Part shown: piece after piece, positions 29,664 to 38,113 of the stretch
Layout: each line of letters begins with the position of its first letter
Position numbering within the stretch: the first letter of the stretch is position 1
Assembly: GCA_016235155.1 (NCBI GenBank)
Contig: JACRLW010000055.1
Coordinates: 1-41,351 of the forward strand
DNA from: Planctomycetota bacterium
Lineage (GTDB): Bacteria > Planctomycetota > UBA1135 > UBA2386
Direction of reading: 5' to 3'
DNA length: 41,351 nt
Position numbers and translations under genes: made by a program
Notes under the pieces: model-generated
What the model was told of the DNA's origin: nothing
Database searches by the model: none
What the model saw: only the letters and a program-made list of their open reading frames with translations

Positions 29664-32600
29664 GTGCTCCGCCACCTGCTCGATTCCAACGGCAGTTCCC
29701 TCGGCACCGCCGCCACGACCTTCGACTACGACATCTGGTCGAACGTCGTGCAGGTCACCGATCCCAACGGGCGGACCGTCCACCGCGAGTACGACGGCTA
29801 CGGTCGACTGAAGAAGGTGCGCGACGGCCTGAGCAGCCAGCCCGGTCAGGCCAACGAGGTCGATCTCGAGTACCTGCCGGGTCGCGACCTCGTCGTGAAG
29901 TCCACGCAGCGGATCTTCGACGACGGCCCCTCACCCGCTCAGAAGAGCTACGTGACGGAACTGGAGCTCGACCTGGTGGGCCGCGCCACCAAGCGCCACG
30001 TCAAGGGCCTCGACGGCCTGCAATCCGCGCACACGCATGCCTACGCGTACGACGGTCTCGGCCAACTGGTGCGCTACCAGGATCCCGACCAGTTCGGTGA
30101 CCCGACCCGCTTCGCGCGCACGACCTTCGACGCGGACGGGCGCTGGGTCCGCTTCGTCAAGAGCGCCTCGGCGAGCGACGTGATCACGCTGCTCAGCGAG
30201 TACGTCGACACGCCGGCGAGCGGCAACAACCCGACCGTCACGCGCAAGGACGGTCGCGGACTGCCGACGGCCTGGATCTACGACGCGGCCTACCGCCTGA
30301 GCGAGCAACGCCGTCCCGGCTACAACGGCGGCTCGACGCACCGCACGCTGCTCGCCTACGATGCCGGCTCGCGACCCGAGTGGATCGTGGACGGCAACGG
30401 CAACTACATCAACCAGACCTGGGATCTCGCCGCGCGGCGCTTCAAGCGCACCGTCGCGCCCGGGTCCAACATCTCGCTGCTCGCCACGGAGGAGACGGTC
30501 GAGTTCGACCCGCTGGGTCGCATCCAGAAGACCTGGACCGACCAGGGCATCAACTGGAACTTGCTGATGGGCGGTGTCGAGTTCGACTGGGACAGCCTCG
30601 GTCGCAACAAGAAGGAGTCGTTCACCTACACCGGGATCGACGTCAGCAGCCCGGTCAACGTCACGTCGGGCTACGTCCACTCCGGTAGTCCGATCGTCGG
30701 CGACACCGGCTTCCGCCGGAGCCTGGGCTACTCCAGCGGCTTCGACATCGGCAGCGTCCCCGACGCCATCGGTCGCCTCGACAGCCGCACGCTCGAGCTT
30801 CCGGGCTCGTCGACGCCGTTCAACCTGGCGAGTTACACCTGGGGCGGCGCCACGGCGCTCGAGCGCGTGATCTCCGCCGGCGGCAGTTCCTCGATCACGA
30901 AGACGACGTCACTCGACAACTACCGGCGCCTCGCGTCGCTGACCCATCAGGTCGCGGGAGCGGGCACGCCGTTCGAGCAGCGTTCCTTCGAATGGACGCC
31001 CGGTGGAGACCTGCTGAAGCGCGCGTGGACCAAGCAAGACGGTTCGCAAGGCGACCTCTTCCAGTACGACGGCCACCACCGCCTGATCGGCGCGAAGCAG
31101 GGCGTCGCGAACATCTCCCAGCCCTACGGCGCGGCCACGGCGGCTCGCGAGGTCAGCTACGCGCTGGAGCCCGGCCAGAGCCGCGACTCGGTGACCGAGA
31201 CGCTGAACGGCCAGAACCCGACGACGACCGACTACACGAACGAGGCGAACAGCTCGCGCTACTCGCAAGTCGGCGGGATCGTGCCGATCCACGACGGCGA
31301 AGGCAACCTCGTCTTCGACGGGCGCTACTACCTGCTCTACGACTTCAAGAACCGCCTCTCCGAGATCTGGGAGATCCAAGCGTCCGGCGAACAGGCTGCG
31401 GCCACGATGCAGCAGAGCGGGGGACTCAACGTCGAGCGCAGCACGCTCACGCGGGGCCGTCGCGAGGTCCTGGATCGCTTCGGCGGCGATGTCCGCCGGG
31501 CCATCCGGGAACGCTCGAGATCCCCGCGCGCAAGCTCGACGCTCCGCGGTCAGGCACCCTCGCTCCGCTCGTCCTCGGGCGCGCTGACCGGGGGCGAGAG
31601 CACCGACTTCACGGTCGTGCTGATCGCGGTCTACGGCTACGACCCCTTCAACCGGCGCATCGTGCGCGTGGTGCCCGACGCCGGCCTCGACCTGCGTTAC
31701 GCCTACGACGGCTGGCGCGAGGTCGAGGAGCTCGTGCCCGTGGTTCAAGGTCAGGCCACGATCGCCCAGGCGCGCAAGACACTGGTCTGGGGTGCGCAGT
31801 TCACCGAGCTGCTCGCCTACTACCGCTGGAACGAGGCGGGCGGCGGAGTCTGGGACGGCTACATGGTCACCCAGGACGAGCAAGGCTCGGTGACCGCGCT
31901 GCATGACGCCTCCGGCAACCTCGTCGAACGGGTGGAGTACGACCCCTATGGCGAGCGCACGGTCTACCCGGCCGGCGGGGGGTCGCAGGCGACGTCTTCG
32001 GTCGGGTTGGACTTCTCCTTCACGACGTATCGCCACGACCAGGAGACAGGATTCCTCTACGCAAGGAACCGCTACCTTCACGCGAGGTGGGGGAGATTCG
32101 TCACGGTCGATCCGGCTGGTCCGTGGATCGACGGTGAGAATCTCGGCAATGCCTACTCACACACCGGCAACTCCGCGACCGACATCGAGGATTCGCTGGG
32201 GCTGCAGAGTGTCTCGTCCCACGGCGGCAGTCCGACCAATCGCTCATTGGCCAAACGAGGTGACCGGCCCCGCTCGAGCGGCGCATCGACTCCCGCTCAC
32301 GGTCAGACTCTGTTGCCGGACCCGCCGGAGGACACCGTTCCAACCACGAGCGGTACCGGATCCGTGCCTCGCGTGCGAGGCGGATCGTGCCCTGGATCCA
32401 CCACCGGCGAACCTGGTCCGACTCCCGGCGACTCCGACGGGTTGACTTTGTGTGAGCGTCTCGGCCTCCGGATCGATGCCGCAGCGATGAAGGCTCGAAC
32501 CTATGGTGAGTTCATCGATTGGGCCAGGAGACATGGGAGTCCCACCATGGATTTCGAGCGGTCGGACATCGGAAAGCAAGTCCTGGGGGAGGACCGGAAT

Positions 32601-32981
32601 GCGCCACCAGGATTCAACCCAGTCACGAATGCAAACGGCGTGGCCAATGCCCGGCACTTCCTCGGTGGATTGGCAGGTGGTCCCGTCGTCGCTTTGCTAG
32701 AAGCGAATCGCGAGTACTTTCTTGGGAGTTCCCGTTCCCCGGATGAGCACACAGCGGAAATCGCCAGTGATATCCTGGCTGGCATGGCGTCGAGGATTCT
32801 GCATGAGAAAGTGTTCGACTCCGTATCGTTCCCGAAATCACTGTTCGCCGGGCTGAGTGGGTCGGCATGGAGACGCAATCGGAACCTCCCCGGCCAGATC
32901 TGGCGCATGATGTTCTGTATCGAGTACTGGGAGGTATTTCGAGAAGCGATGAGGAAGGAGCGGGAGGCTCGAGGGCTTTGA
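29664..32981 (+). CDS. RHS/YD-repeat protein, C-terminal part with core and variable tip
   Basis: Continuation of the RHS gene after the in-frame TAG; homologous sequence already begins at 29625, and 29664 is only the first usable start (GTG). It carries YD repeats and then the RHS-associated core: EYDPYGERTVYP, TYRHDQETGFLYARNRYLH, RWGRFVTVDPAGPW and a closing EDSLGL, where the usual DPxGL has Ser for Pro. RHS cores form a shell that holds a C-terminal toxin. After LGLQ (about 32207) comes a unique tip of about 257 residues: a Pro/Ser/Gly linker and then a folded-looking domain with NARHFLGGLAGG and HTAEIASDILAGMASR. I do not recognise its activity. GC falls visibly here, a sign of a separately acquired tip. 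Without readthrough it would lack an export signal. Confidence 0.8.
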   Translation: MLRHLLDSNGSSLGTAATTFDYDIWSNVVQVTDPNGRTVHREYDGYGRLKKVRDGLSSQPGQANEVDLEYLPGRDLVVKSTQRIFDDGPSPAQKSYVTELELDLVGRATKRHVKGLDGLQSAHTHAYAYDGLGQLVRYQDPDQFGDPTRFARTTFDADGRWVRFVKSASASDVITLLSEYVDTPASGNNPTVTRKDGRGLPTAWIYDAAYRLSEQRRPGYNGGSTHRTLLAYDAGSRPEWIVDGNGNYINQTWDLAARRFKRTVAPGSNISLLATEETVEFDPLGRIQKTWTDQGINWNLLMGGVEFDWDSLGRNKKESFTYTGIDVSSPVNVTSGYVHSGSPIVGDTGFRRSLGYSSGFDIGSVPDAIGRLDSRTLELPGSSTPFNLASYTWGGATALERVISAGGSSSITKTTSLDNYRRLASLTHQVAGAGTPFEQRSFEWTPGGDLLKRAWTKQDGSQGDLFQYDGHHRLIGAKQGVANISQPYGAATAAREVSYALEPGQSRDSVTETLNGQNPTTTDYTNEANSSRYSQVGGIVPIHDGEGNLVFDGRYYLLYDFKNRLSEIWEIQASGEQAAATMQQSGGLNVERSTLTRGRREVLDRFGGDVRRAIRERSRSPRASSTLRGQAPSLRSSSGALTGGESTDFTVVLIAVYGYDPFNRRIVRVVPDAGLDLRYAYDGWREVEELVPVVQGQATIAQARKTLVWGAQFTELLAYYRWNEAGGGVWDGYMVTQDEQGSVTALHDASGNLVERVEYDPYGERTVYPAGGGSQATSSVGLDFSFTTYRHDQETGFLYARNRYLHARWGRFVTVDPAGPWIDGENLGNAYSHTGNSATDIEDSLGLQSVSSHGGSPTNRSLAKRGDRPRSSGASTPAHGQTLLPDPPEDTVPTTSGTGSVPRVRGGSCPGSTTGEPGPTPGDSDGLTLCERLGLRIDAAAMKARTYGEFIDWARRHGSPTMDFERSDIGKQVLGEDRNAPPGFNPVTNANGVANARHFLGGLAGGPVVALLEANREYFLGSSRSPDEHTAEIASDILAGMASRILHEKVFDSVSFPKSLFAGLSGSAWRRNRNLPGQIWRMMFCIEYWEVFREAMRKEREARGL

Positions 32982-33019
32982 TTCGGGCCGTCTGAATCCC
33001 TCGAGACATTGACGTGATC

Positions 33020-33370
33020 ATGCCTGCCTCTGGTGCGAAGCATCGCCGTTGCGGCTGCGGAGCCTGGTTCATCGCGATCATGTTAGCCCTCCTGACTACT
33101 CAGGAAGTTGTCGCTTTGCGCTATGGAGTCTGGCCGATTGTGGCATTCACGAGCGGGGAGCGACGCTTTGAGATCTGGAAGACCCCCGGGTACGCAAAGT
33201 ACATCCCATTCCTCGGTTTGGTGGTCCTTATGGTGGGTGAGCCAGTTGAGTTGCAAGTCCGGAGTCCTGATGGCAATGTCGAACACCGTGAGTTCTGGGA
33301 CAACGTATGGGACATGGCCGACCTCCACCCAGAAGTAAGGCGGTATCTCGACGAGACTCGCGATCGATGA
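33020..33370 (+). CDS. small two-helix membrane protein, candidate RHS immunity protein
   Basis: A 116-aa protein starting 38 bp after the RHS stop. It has a Cys/Arg-rich N-terminus (RRCGCG), a first hydrophobic helix (WFIAIMLALLTTQEVVAL), a short polar region, a second helix (YIPFLGLVVLMVGEPVEL) and a charged C-terminal tail. It matches no family I know. Base composition is lower in GC, like the RHS tip before it and unlike the rest of the window, so the two probably arrived together. Small genes directly after RHS tips are typically immunity genes, which is the basis for this suggestion. The start could also be GTG at 33014; no clear SD. Confidence 0.55.
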   Translation: MPASGAKHRRCGCGAWFIAIMLALLTTQEVVALRYGVWPIVAFTSGERRFEIWKTPGYAKYIPFLGLVVLMVGEPVELQVRSPDGNVEHREFWDNVWDMADLHPEVRRYLDETRDR

Positions 33371-33666
33371 CACGTGTCGAGCGACGCACACGCCTACAAG
33401 ACAAGGCAACGCGTCAGGTTCGCGAGGTCCGCGGAGTCTTGATCGGACACGTCGAGGGCGAGCGTGTGGGTCCCGGAGAGCCTGGCTGCTCGATTCCGGG
33501 AAGCCCGGCCCATCGCGACTGAGGCCGCAATCAAGGGTCGAGGCGGGCGGGCGGATCAGCGCGAAACGCCCGACTACCATCCGATCCCTCGGCGAGGACC
33601 ACGCCGTCCGTCGCTGGGTGTCGCGACCTGGTTCAGCGGCGCTGGTCGTCACCCACGGGCGAAGGC
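33371..33666. other. stretch without a supported gene
   Basis: About 300 bases between the small membrane protein and the queA remnant. Short open frames exist, but none has a convincing start, composition or motif. Composition returns from the lower-GC tip region to the window's usual high GC. Nothing else is seen. Confidence 0.5.
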
Positions 33667-34300
33667 TCAGACCAGCAGCATCGCGTCGCCGTAGCTGAAG
33701 AAGCGGTAGCCGCGCTCGATCGCCTCCTGATAGAGCCGCAGCACGCGCTCGCGTCCGCAGAACGCGGCGACGAGCATCAGCAGCGTCGAGCCGGGCAGGT
33801 GGAAGTTGGTCAGCAGCGCGTCGACGACCCGCAGCGGGCGGCCCGGGAAGAGGAACAACTCGGTCGAGCCCGCGCCCGGCTCGACGTCGCGGTCGCCGCG
33901 GGCAACTCGTACCGCTCCGCGTGCATGCGGTGATCCTCGACGCGATCGACGCGCAGCGGCGCGAAGGTCCCTTCGCCGACGTGCAAGGTGACGAACGCCG
34001 ACCCGATGCCGCGCGCCGCGAGCTGCGCGAGCAACTCGCCGGTGAAGTGGAGGCCCGCGGTCGGTGCCGCCACCGCGCCGGGCACCCGCGCGAACACGGT
34101 CTGGTAGCGCGCGCGATCGACGCCCGCGTCGTCGCCGTCGGCGCGGCGGATGTATGGCGGGAGCGGCGCGCGCCCGACGGCTTCGATCACCGCGGCGAGA
34201 TCGCCGCCGCGCGGTGCCCGGAGCGCGAAACGGAACAGCCCCCCGCCGAGCGCGGCGAGGGGCACGAGTTCGAGCGCACCACCCTCGAATTCGGGGTCAT
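33667..34300 (-). pseudogene. queA: queA remnant (tRNA queuosine ribosyltransferase-isomerase), truncated and frameshifted
   Basis: Remains of S-adenosylmethionine:tRNA ribosyltransferase-isomerase, which adds the epoxyqueuosine precursor to tRNA. The upstream segment reads [43 protein letters not shown] and [12 protein letters not shown]. Near 33890 the frame shifts, and the family end reads [32 protein letters not shown] and [13 protein letters not shown] to the TGA at 33667. Compared with the family, about 30-40 codons containing the conserved AVGTT-x-x-R-x-LE block are missing between these parts. The N-terminal 100 or so residues are also missing: homology fades above about 34300. Two independent lesions make a functional protein very unlikely, unless the assembly is wrong here. 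Confidence 0.85.
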
Positions 34301-34580
34301 CCGGCTTTCGTGTGGGTGAACCGGACGGCCCGCACTGCCTGTCGCCGCCGAACCGCGCGAACGGCGACCGAAGGGACGACCAGCGCGAGGAGGTGGCCCG
34401 TGAGGCTTCTCGAGCCCGTGGTGGTTGCCATCGTGAGCGAGGAGCGCGTCAGGCAGCGTAGCGGACGGAGCATGAGTCCGTAGACCGTGCGCACGGGCGG
34501 GAATCTGGCCGCCGACCGACTCGATGCGGACACGCATGCGATCGAGCCGTCGGATGCGCTTCCTTCGCACCCGCAGAGCG
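34301..34580. other. stretch without a supported gene
   Basis: About 280 bases between the queA remnant and the S8 protease. One minus-strand frame could give a short peptide, [19 protein letters not shown] and on, that looks vaguely like a signal peptide, but it ends after 44 residues. It may be debris of a lost gene; no gene is called. Confidence 0.4.
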
Positions 34581-37364
34581 CTACCCACCAACCCGCGCCC
34601 GCGCACACCCCGTCACCGTGAGCCCCAACCCATTCGCCGCCGGGTCCATCACCAGGAACTGCTGGTAGAAGAGCTGGCCGGTCACGCTCGGGGCATTGGG
34701 GATCGGGACGCCCATCCAGCCCTGGCCGTTCGGGCCAATGCCGATCGAGAGGAAGGCGTCGGGGCGGACGAACAATCGACAACCGGGAGCGCCGAGCGGG
34801 TCGAACTCGACGGGGAGCGAATACACGCCCCAGGCGGCGGTGTCGGTGCCGTGAACGAGTGCCGCCATCGAGCAGGGCGGCGCATTGCGGATCGACACCA
34901 TCATCGTGTCGCCGAGGCGCGGCGGTCGGTCGGCGGCGATCGACGGCGGAAGCACGCCGATCGAACCGGACAACAAGCTCATCGCGATGCCGATCGGATC
35001 GGCCTGCCCGACCGCGGCGTTGGGGTCGCCGACGGCCGCGAGGAGTGCCGTGCCGGAGCCGAGTTCGGCGTCGAAGTCGAGGCCGAAGGTCTGGTTGCCG
35101 AGGTCGTGACCGAAGACGCGGAACTCGATCACGAGGTTGCGACCGCCCTGCGTCTGCGCGACGAAAGGCTGCGCGAAGGGGATGACGTGGTCGAAGAAGC
35201 TCGCGAGCGGAACCTGACCGATGATGCCCGGCAGTCGCAGCAGGGTGCGCGGCAGGACGATCGCCGGTTCGCCGTCGTAGTTGCGGTCGAACTCGGGGAC
35301 GACCGAGACCGGCGTGCGCATCGTGTGACCCATGCGGATCTCGACGTCGACCACGAAAGTCGGCGCGGTGACGTTCGCGTCGTCGCGTCGCAGCGCGACG
35401 GCGTCGAGGCGCACGCCGGAAGGCACCACGCTGCCGTCGAGGATTTGGAGCACGCGGCACGGCGCGGACGCGAGCGGCAGTGGCGTGCGGTTGTTCGCGA
35501 AACGCCCCGCGGCGGTGATCGGGAACTGGAAGCCCTGCGACGGATCGAGGCCGTGCCCCGCGCAACCGCTCCCGAACGGCTCCCAGGTGCCGTCTTGCCG
35601 CAGTCCGCCGCGATTGTCGTGGCAGACCAGCGCGAACGGCAGGCCGTCGTGGAGCAGGTTCTCGTTCCGCACGCGCAGTTCCCACGCCCCCGGCGCGTCG
35701 ATCGCGAACACCACGCGCTCGTACAGGTTGCGCCTGCTCTCCGACACCGCGACCACGCGTCCACCCGGACCGACCGCGATCAGGTCGAGGTCGTCGAGCG
35801 CATTGCTCGACGCATCGACCCGATTCCAGACCAGGGTCGCGACGAGGCTCGCGCCGACCACGGCGTTCTCGATCGGCGCGACGAAGTCCGGCGTCGCGGC
35901 GCGCGCGGCCCCGCGCACGCGCATGCCGTTGCGGAGCGCGTCGACGGCGAAGTCGGCGCGCAGGAACCCCATCCCGAAGTCGTAGCGGTTCGAAGCCGGA
36001 TTGGCCGCGCTCACGTCGAGCGTCGCGCCGAGCAACAGCGCCTTGCACTCGAGCGTGTCGAGCGACGGCACGGCGCCGCGGAGCAGCAATGCCGTGCCCG
36101 CCACGATCGGGGCCGCGAAGCTCGTCCCGCTCTGCGCGGGACTCTCACCGCTCGGCGAGTCGCGCCACGGCGTGCGGAGTCCCACGCCGACCGCACAGAG
36201 ATCGGGCCAGGTGCGCAGCGGGTCGAGCGTCAACGGACCGTTGGTCGACGACGGCCACACCACGTGCGTGTCGGCGAGCACCGCGCCGACCGACAGGCCG
36301 TTGGTGAACCCGGCGGACATCGCGGCGGGATTCGGCAGCAGGCCCGCGTTGCCGCTCGCGCCGACCACGAGCACGTCGAAGTAGTGCGCGAGTTCGTCGA
36401 TCGCGCGCTGCGTGACGTGGATCGGATTGGGCTGGCCCTCCCAACTGAAGTTCGCGACGCCCAGCGCGTCGGACAGGCGCCGGCGCGCGATCTCGTCGAG
36501 GGCGGCGATCAGGTCGCCGTCGCGATACGCATTGGCGGTGCCGCGCGTGATCTTGATGCTCACCACGTGCGCATCGGGCGCGAAGCCGTCGTCGCCCTCG
36601 GGACCGGGCGACCAATCCCGCGCGATCGCGATCCCCGCGATCGCGGTGCCGTGCCCGGAGCGATCCTCGCGATCGCTCGGATCGGGCGTCGCCGACACCG
36701 CGGCGCGGATGCGCGTGCCGTCGACGCCGGGCGCGCGATCGAAGGCGGGGTGGGGGCGGCCGCTCGTGCCGCTGACGAGATCGATGCCGGTGTCGAGGAG
36801 CGCGAGCCCCGCGCCGGCGCCGCGGATGCCGAGCCCGTTCGATTGCACGAGGTCGACGGCGTGGTTGTTCACGTTCGTCGCGACGCGGATGCAGGGGCCG
36901 TGGCTGTTGTCCTCACACAGCTCCCCGACGCTCGCGCACGAACGCGCGCGCTCGGTCGCGGGCCCGTCGAGCTCGACGACCGCGATGCCGAAGACCGTCG
37001 AGCGCCGGAGCAAGCGGCCGCCCGCGGCGACGACGTCGCGCTCGACGACGTCCAGCGCCGCGGCATGCGCCTGCTCGAGCCCCGCGAGAGCGACCGCGAA
37101 CGCCCGCTCGTCGCGCGCGAGCACGGCGTCGCGGACGGCGGTGAGTCGGAAGTCGCGCGCGGGCACGAGCGCGGGCGAGGGCATGGCGAGACGGATCGCG
37201 GGTGCGCCGATCGGAACGGCGACGCCGTCGCCCTGGGGTGCCCGCGCGAGCGAACCCCAGGCGAGTGTCAGGACGGCGAGCAAGGCAGGCGACGCAAGCA
37301 CCGCGGCGAAGTCTAGACCGATCGGCGCCGGTGTCGGGGCCGGCCCCGCCCACGGGGTGACCAC
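34581..37364 (-). CDS. secreted subtilisin-like (S8) protease with shared C-terminal module
   Basis: A 927-aa serine protease. A hydrophobic N-terminal segment (about 17-37) suggests export, followed by a probable propeptide. The catalytic triad is visible: D191 in LALLDTGID, H238 in RSGHGTAIAGI and S415 in SGTSFAAPIVAG, with the oxyanion Asn in GASGNAG (N339). After the protease domain (to about 490) comes a beta-rich region, then GSGCAGHG, and a last domain that ends PIPNAPSVTGQLFYQQ…MDPAANGLGLTV…RVGG, the best example of the shared C-terminal module. The GTG at 37364 has AGGA close upstream; the start is uncertain. It is divergent from the sigma factor gene. Confidence 0.9.
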   Translation of the reverse strand: MVTPWAGPAPTPAPIGLDFAAVLASPALLAVLTLAWGSLARAPQGDGVAVPIGAPAIRLAMPSPALVPARDFRLTAVRDAVLARDERAFAVALAGLEQAHAAALDVVERDVVAAGGRLLRRSTVFGIAVVELDGPATERARSCASVGELCEDNSHGPCIRVATNVNNHAVDLVQSNGLGIRGAGAGLALLDTGIDLVSGTSGRPHPAFDRAPGVDGTRIRAAVSATPDPSDREDRSGHGTAIAGIAIARDWSPGPEGDDGFAPDAHVVSIKITRGTANAYRDGDLIAALDEIARRRLSDALGVANFSWEGQPNPIHVTQRAIDELAHYFDVLVVGASGNAGLLPNPAAMSAGFTNGLSVGAVLADTHVVWPSSTNGPLTLDPLRTWPDLCAVGVGLRTPWRDSPSGESPAQSGTSFAAPIVAGTALLLRGAVPSLDTLECKALLLGATLDVSAANPASNRYDFGMGFLRADFAVDALRNGMRVRGAARAATPDFVAPIENAVVGASLVATLVWNRVDASSNALDDLDLIAVGPGGRVVAVSESRRNLYERVVFAIDAPGAWELRVRNENLLHDGLPFALVCHDNRGGLRQDGTWEPFGSGCAGHGLDPSQGFQFPITAAGRFANNRTPLPLASAPCRVLQILDGSVVPSGVRLDAVALRRDDANVTAPTFVVDVEIRMGHTMRTPVSVVPEFDRNYDGEPAIVLPRTLLRLPGIIGQVPLASFFDHVIPFAQPFVAQTQGGRNLVIEFRVFGHDLGNQTFGLDFDAELGSGTALLAAVGDPNAAVGQADPIGIAMSLLSGSIGVLPPSIAADRPPRLGDTMMVSIRNAPPCSMAALVHGTDTAAWGVYSLPVEFDPLGAPGCRLFVRPDAFLSIGIGPNGQGWMGVPIPNAPSVTGQLFYQQFLVMDPAANGLGLTVTGCARARVGG

Positions 37365-37519
37365 GTCCTGCGAATGAACGCCGCCGCGGCGCGTAGCGCG
37401 GCGCCGCCGCGGAGCGATGTCCCGGCGCCATCGTCGCGATCGATCCAGCGTCGCGGCGCAGCGCCCGTTGCCGCGGATCCCACGACGAGATCCGGCGCGA
37501 GCCGGGAGCGACGCGAAGC

Positions 37520-38113
37520 ATGTCCGGACCGGTGCTATCCTCCGCGGCCAACGATCGTCCCGCCGCAGCGGCCCGCCCTCGTCGCCACCTGATGTCCCTC
37601 TCGCCGGAAGTCGCCTTCGAGCGCTATCGCGATCGGGTGCTGTCCGTCATCTATCTGCGGATGGGGCCCGATCTCCGCGTGCGCATGGACCCGGAGGACG
37701 TCCTGCAGGAGGTCGCGATCGAGGCGATCAACTCGTGGCACACGCTGTCGGACCCGGCCAATGCCGGGGCCTGGCTCGTCACGCTCGCGCGGCGCAAGGT
37801 GGCGCGCATCCTTCGCGACCAGGTCGGCGTGGCGGCGCGCGACCCGCGGCGCGAGCGCGAGATCCGGACCGACTTCCCGGTCGCCGATCGCCGGTCCGGA
37901 CCGGTGACCCTCGCCGATCGCAAGGACCGCCTCACGCTCCTCGAAGCGGCGTTGACGCGCCTTTCCGACGACCACCGCGAGGTGATCATGCTCGCGCGCA
38001 TCGAGGGGCTTGCCGCCAAGGAGATCGCCGAGCGCATGGGACGGACGGAGAACGCCGTCCACCTGCTGCTGAGCCGCGCGCTGAAGCGACTCGCCCAAGA
38101 GCTGAACCTGTGA
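37520..38113 (+). CDS. ECF-type RNA polymerase sigma factor
   Basis: A 197-aa extracytoplasmic-function sigma factor. Region 2 spans about 32-98, with DPEDVLQEVAIEAINSW and AGAWLVTLARRKVARILRD. Region 4 (about 138-196) reads LSDDHREVIMLARIEGLAAK followed by EIAERMGRTENAVHLLLSRA, a helix-turn-helix that reads the -35. The acidic linker lies between them. The start may instead be ATG 37592, since the first 24 residues look non-conserved; neither start has an SD. Its stop overlaps the kinase start (GTGA), so the kinase is the obvious partner. It may be activated by phosphorylation or sequestered by that kinase rather than by a classic anti-sigma factor; this is inference. Confidence 0.88.
   Translation: MSGPVLSSAANDRPAAAARPRRHLMSLSPEVAFERYRDRVLSVIYLRMGPDLRVRMDPEDVLQEVAIEAINSWHTLSDPANAGAWLVTLARRKVARILRDQVGVAARDPRREREIRTDFPVADRRSGPVTLADRKDRLTLLEAALTRLSDDHREVIMLARIEGLAAKEIAERMGRTENAVHLLLSRALKRLAQELNL

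Noticed and set aside
33307..33522. A 71-codon + strand frame after the RHS immunity candidate
   Set aside because: It overlaps the small membrane protein gene and has no SD and no motif.
34524..37316. A 930-codon open frame on the + strand
   Set aside because: Antisense to the S8 protease, whose triad and C-terminal module are clear. Composition is that of a shadow frame.
37378..37430. GC-rich near-palindrome (CCGCCGCGGCGCG type) between the S8 protease and the sigma factor
   Set aside because: Low-complexity GC sequence makes such symmetry common here. No T run, operator-like spacing or promoter box could be tied to it.
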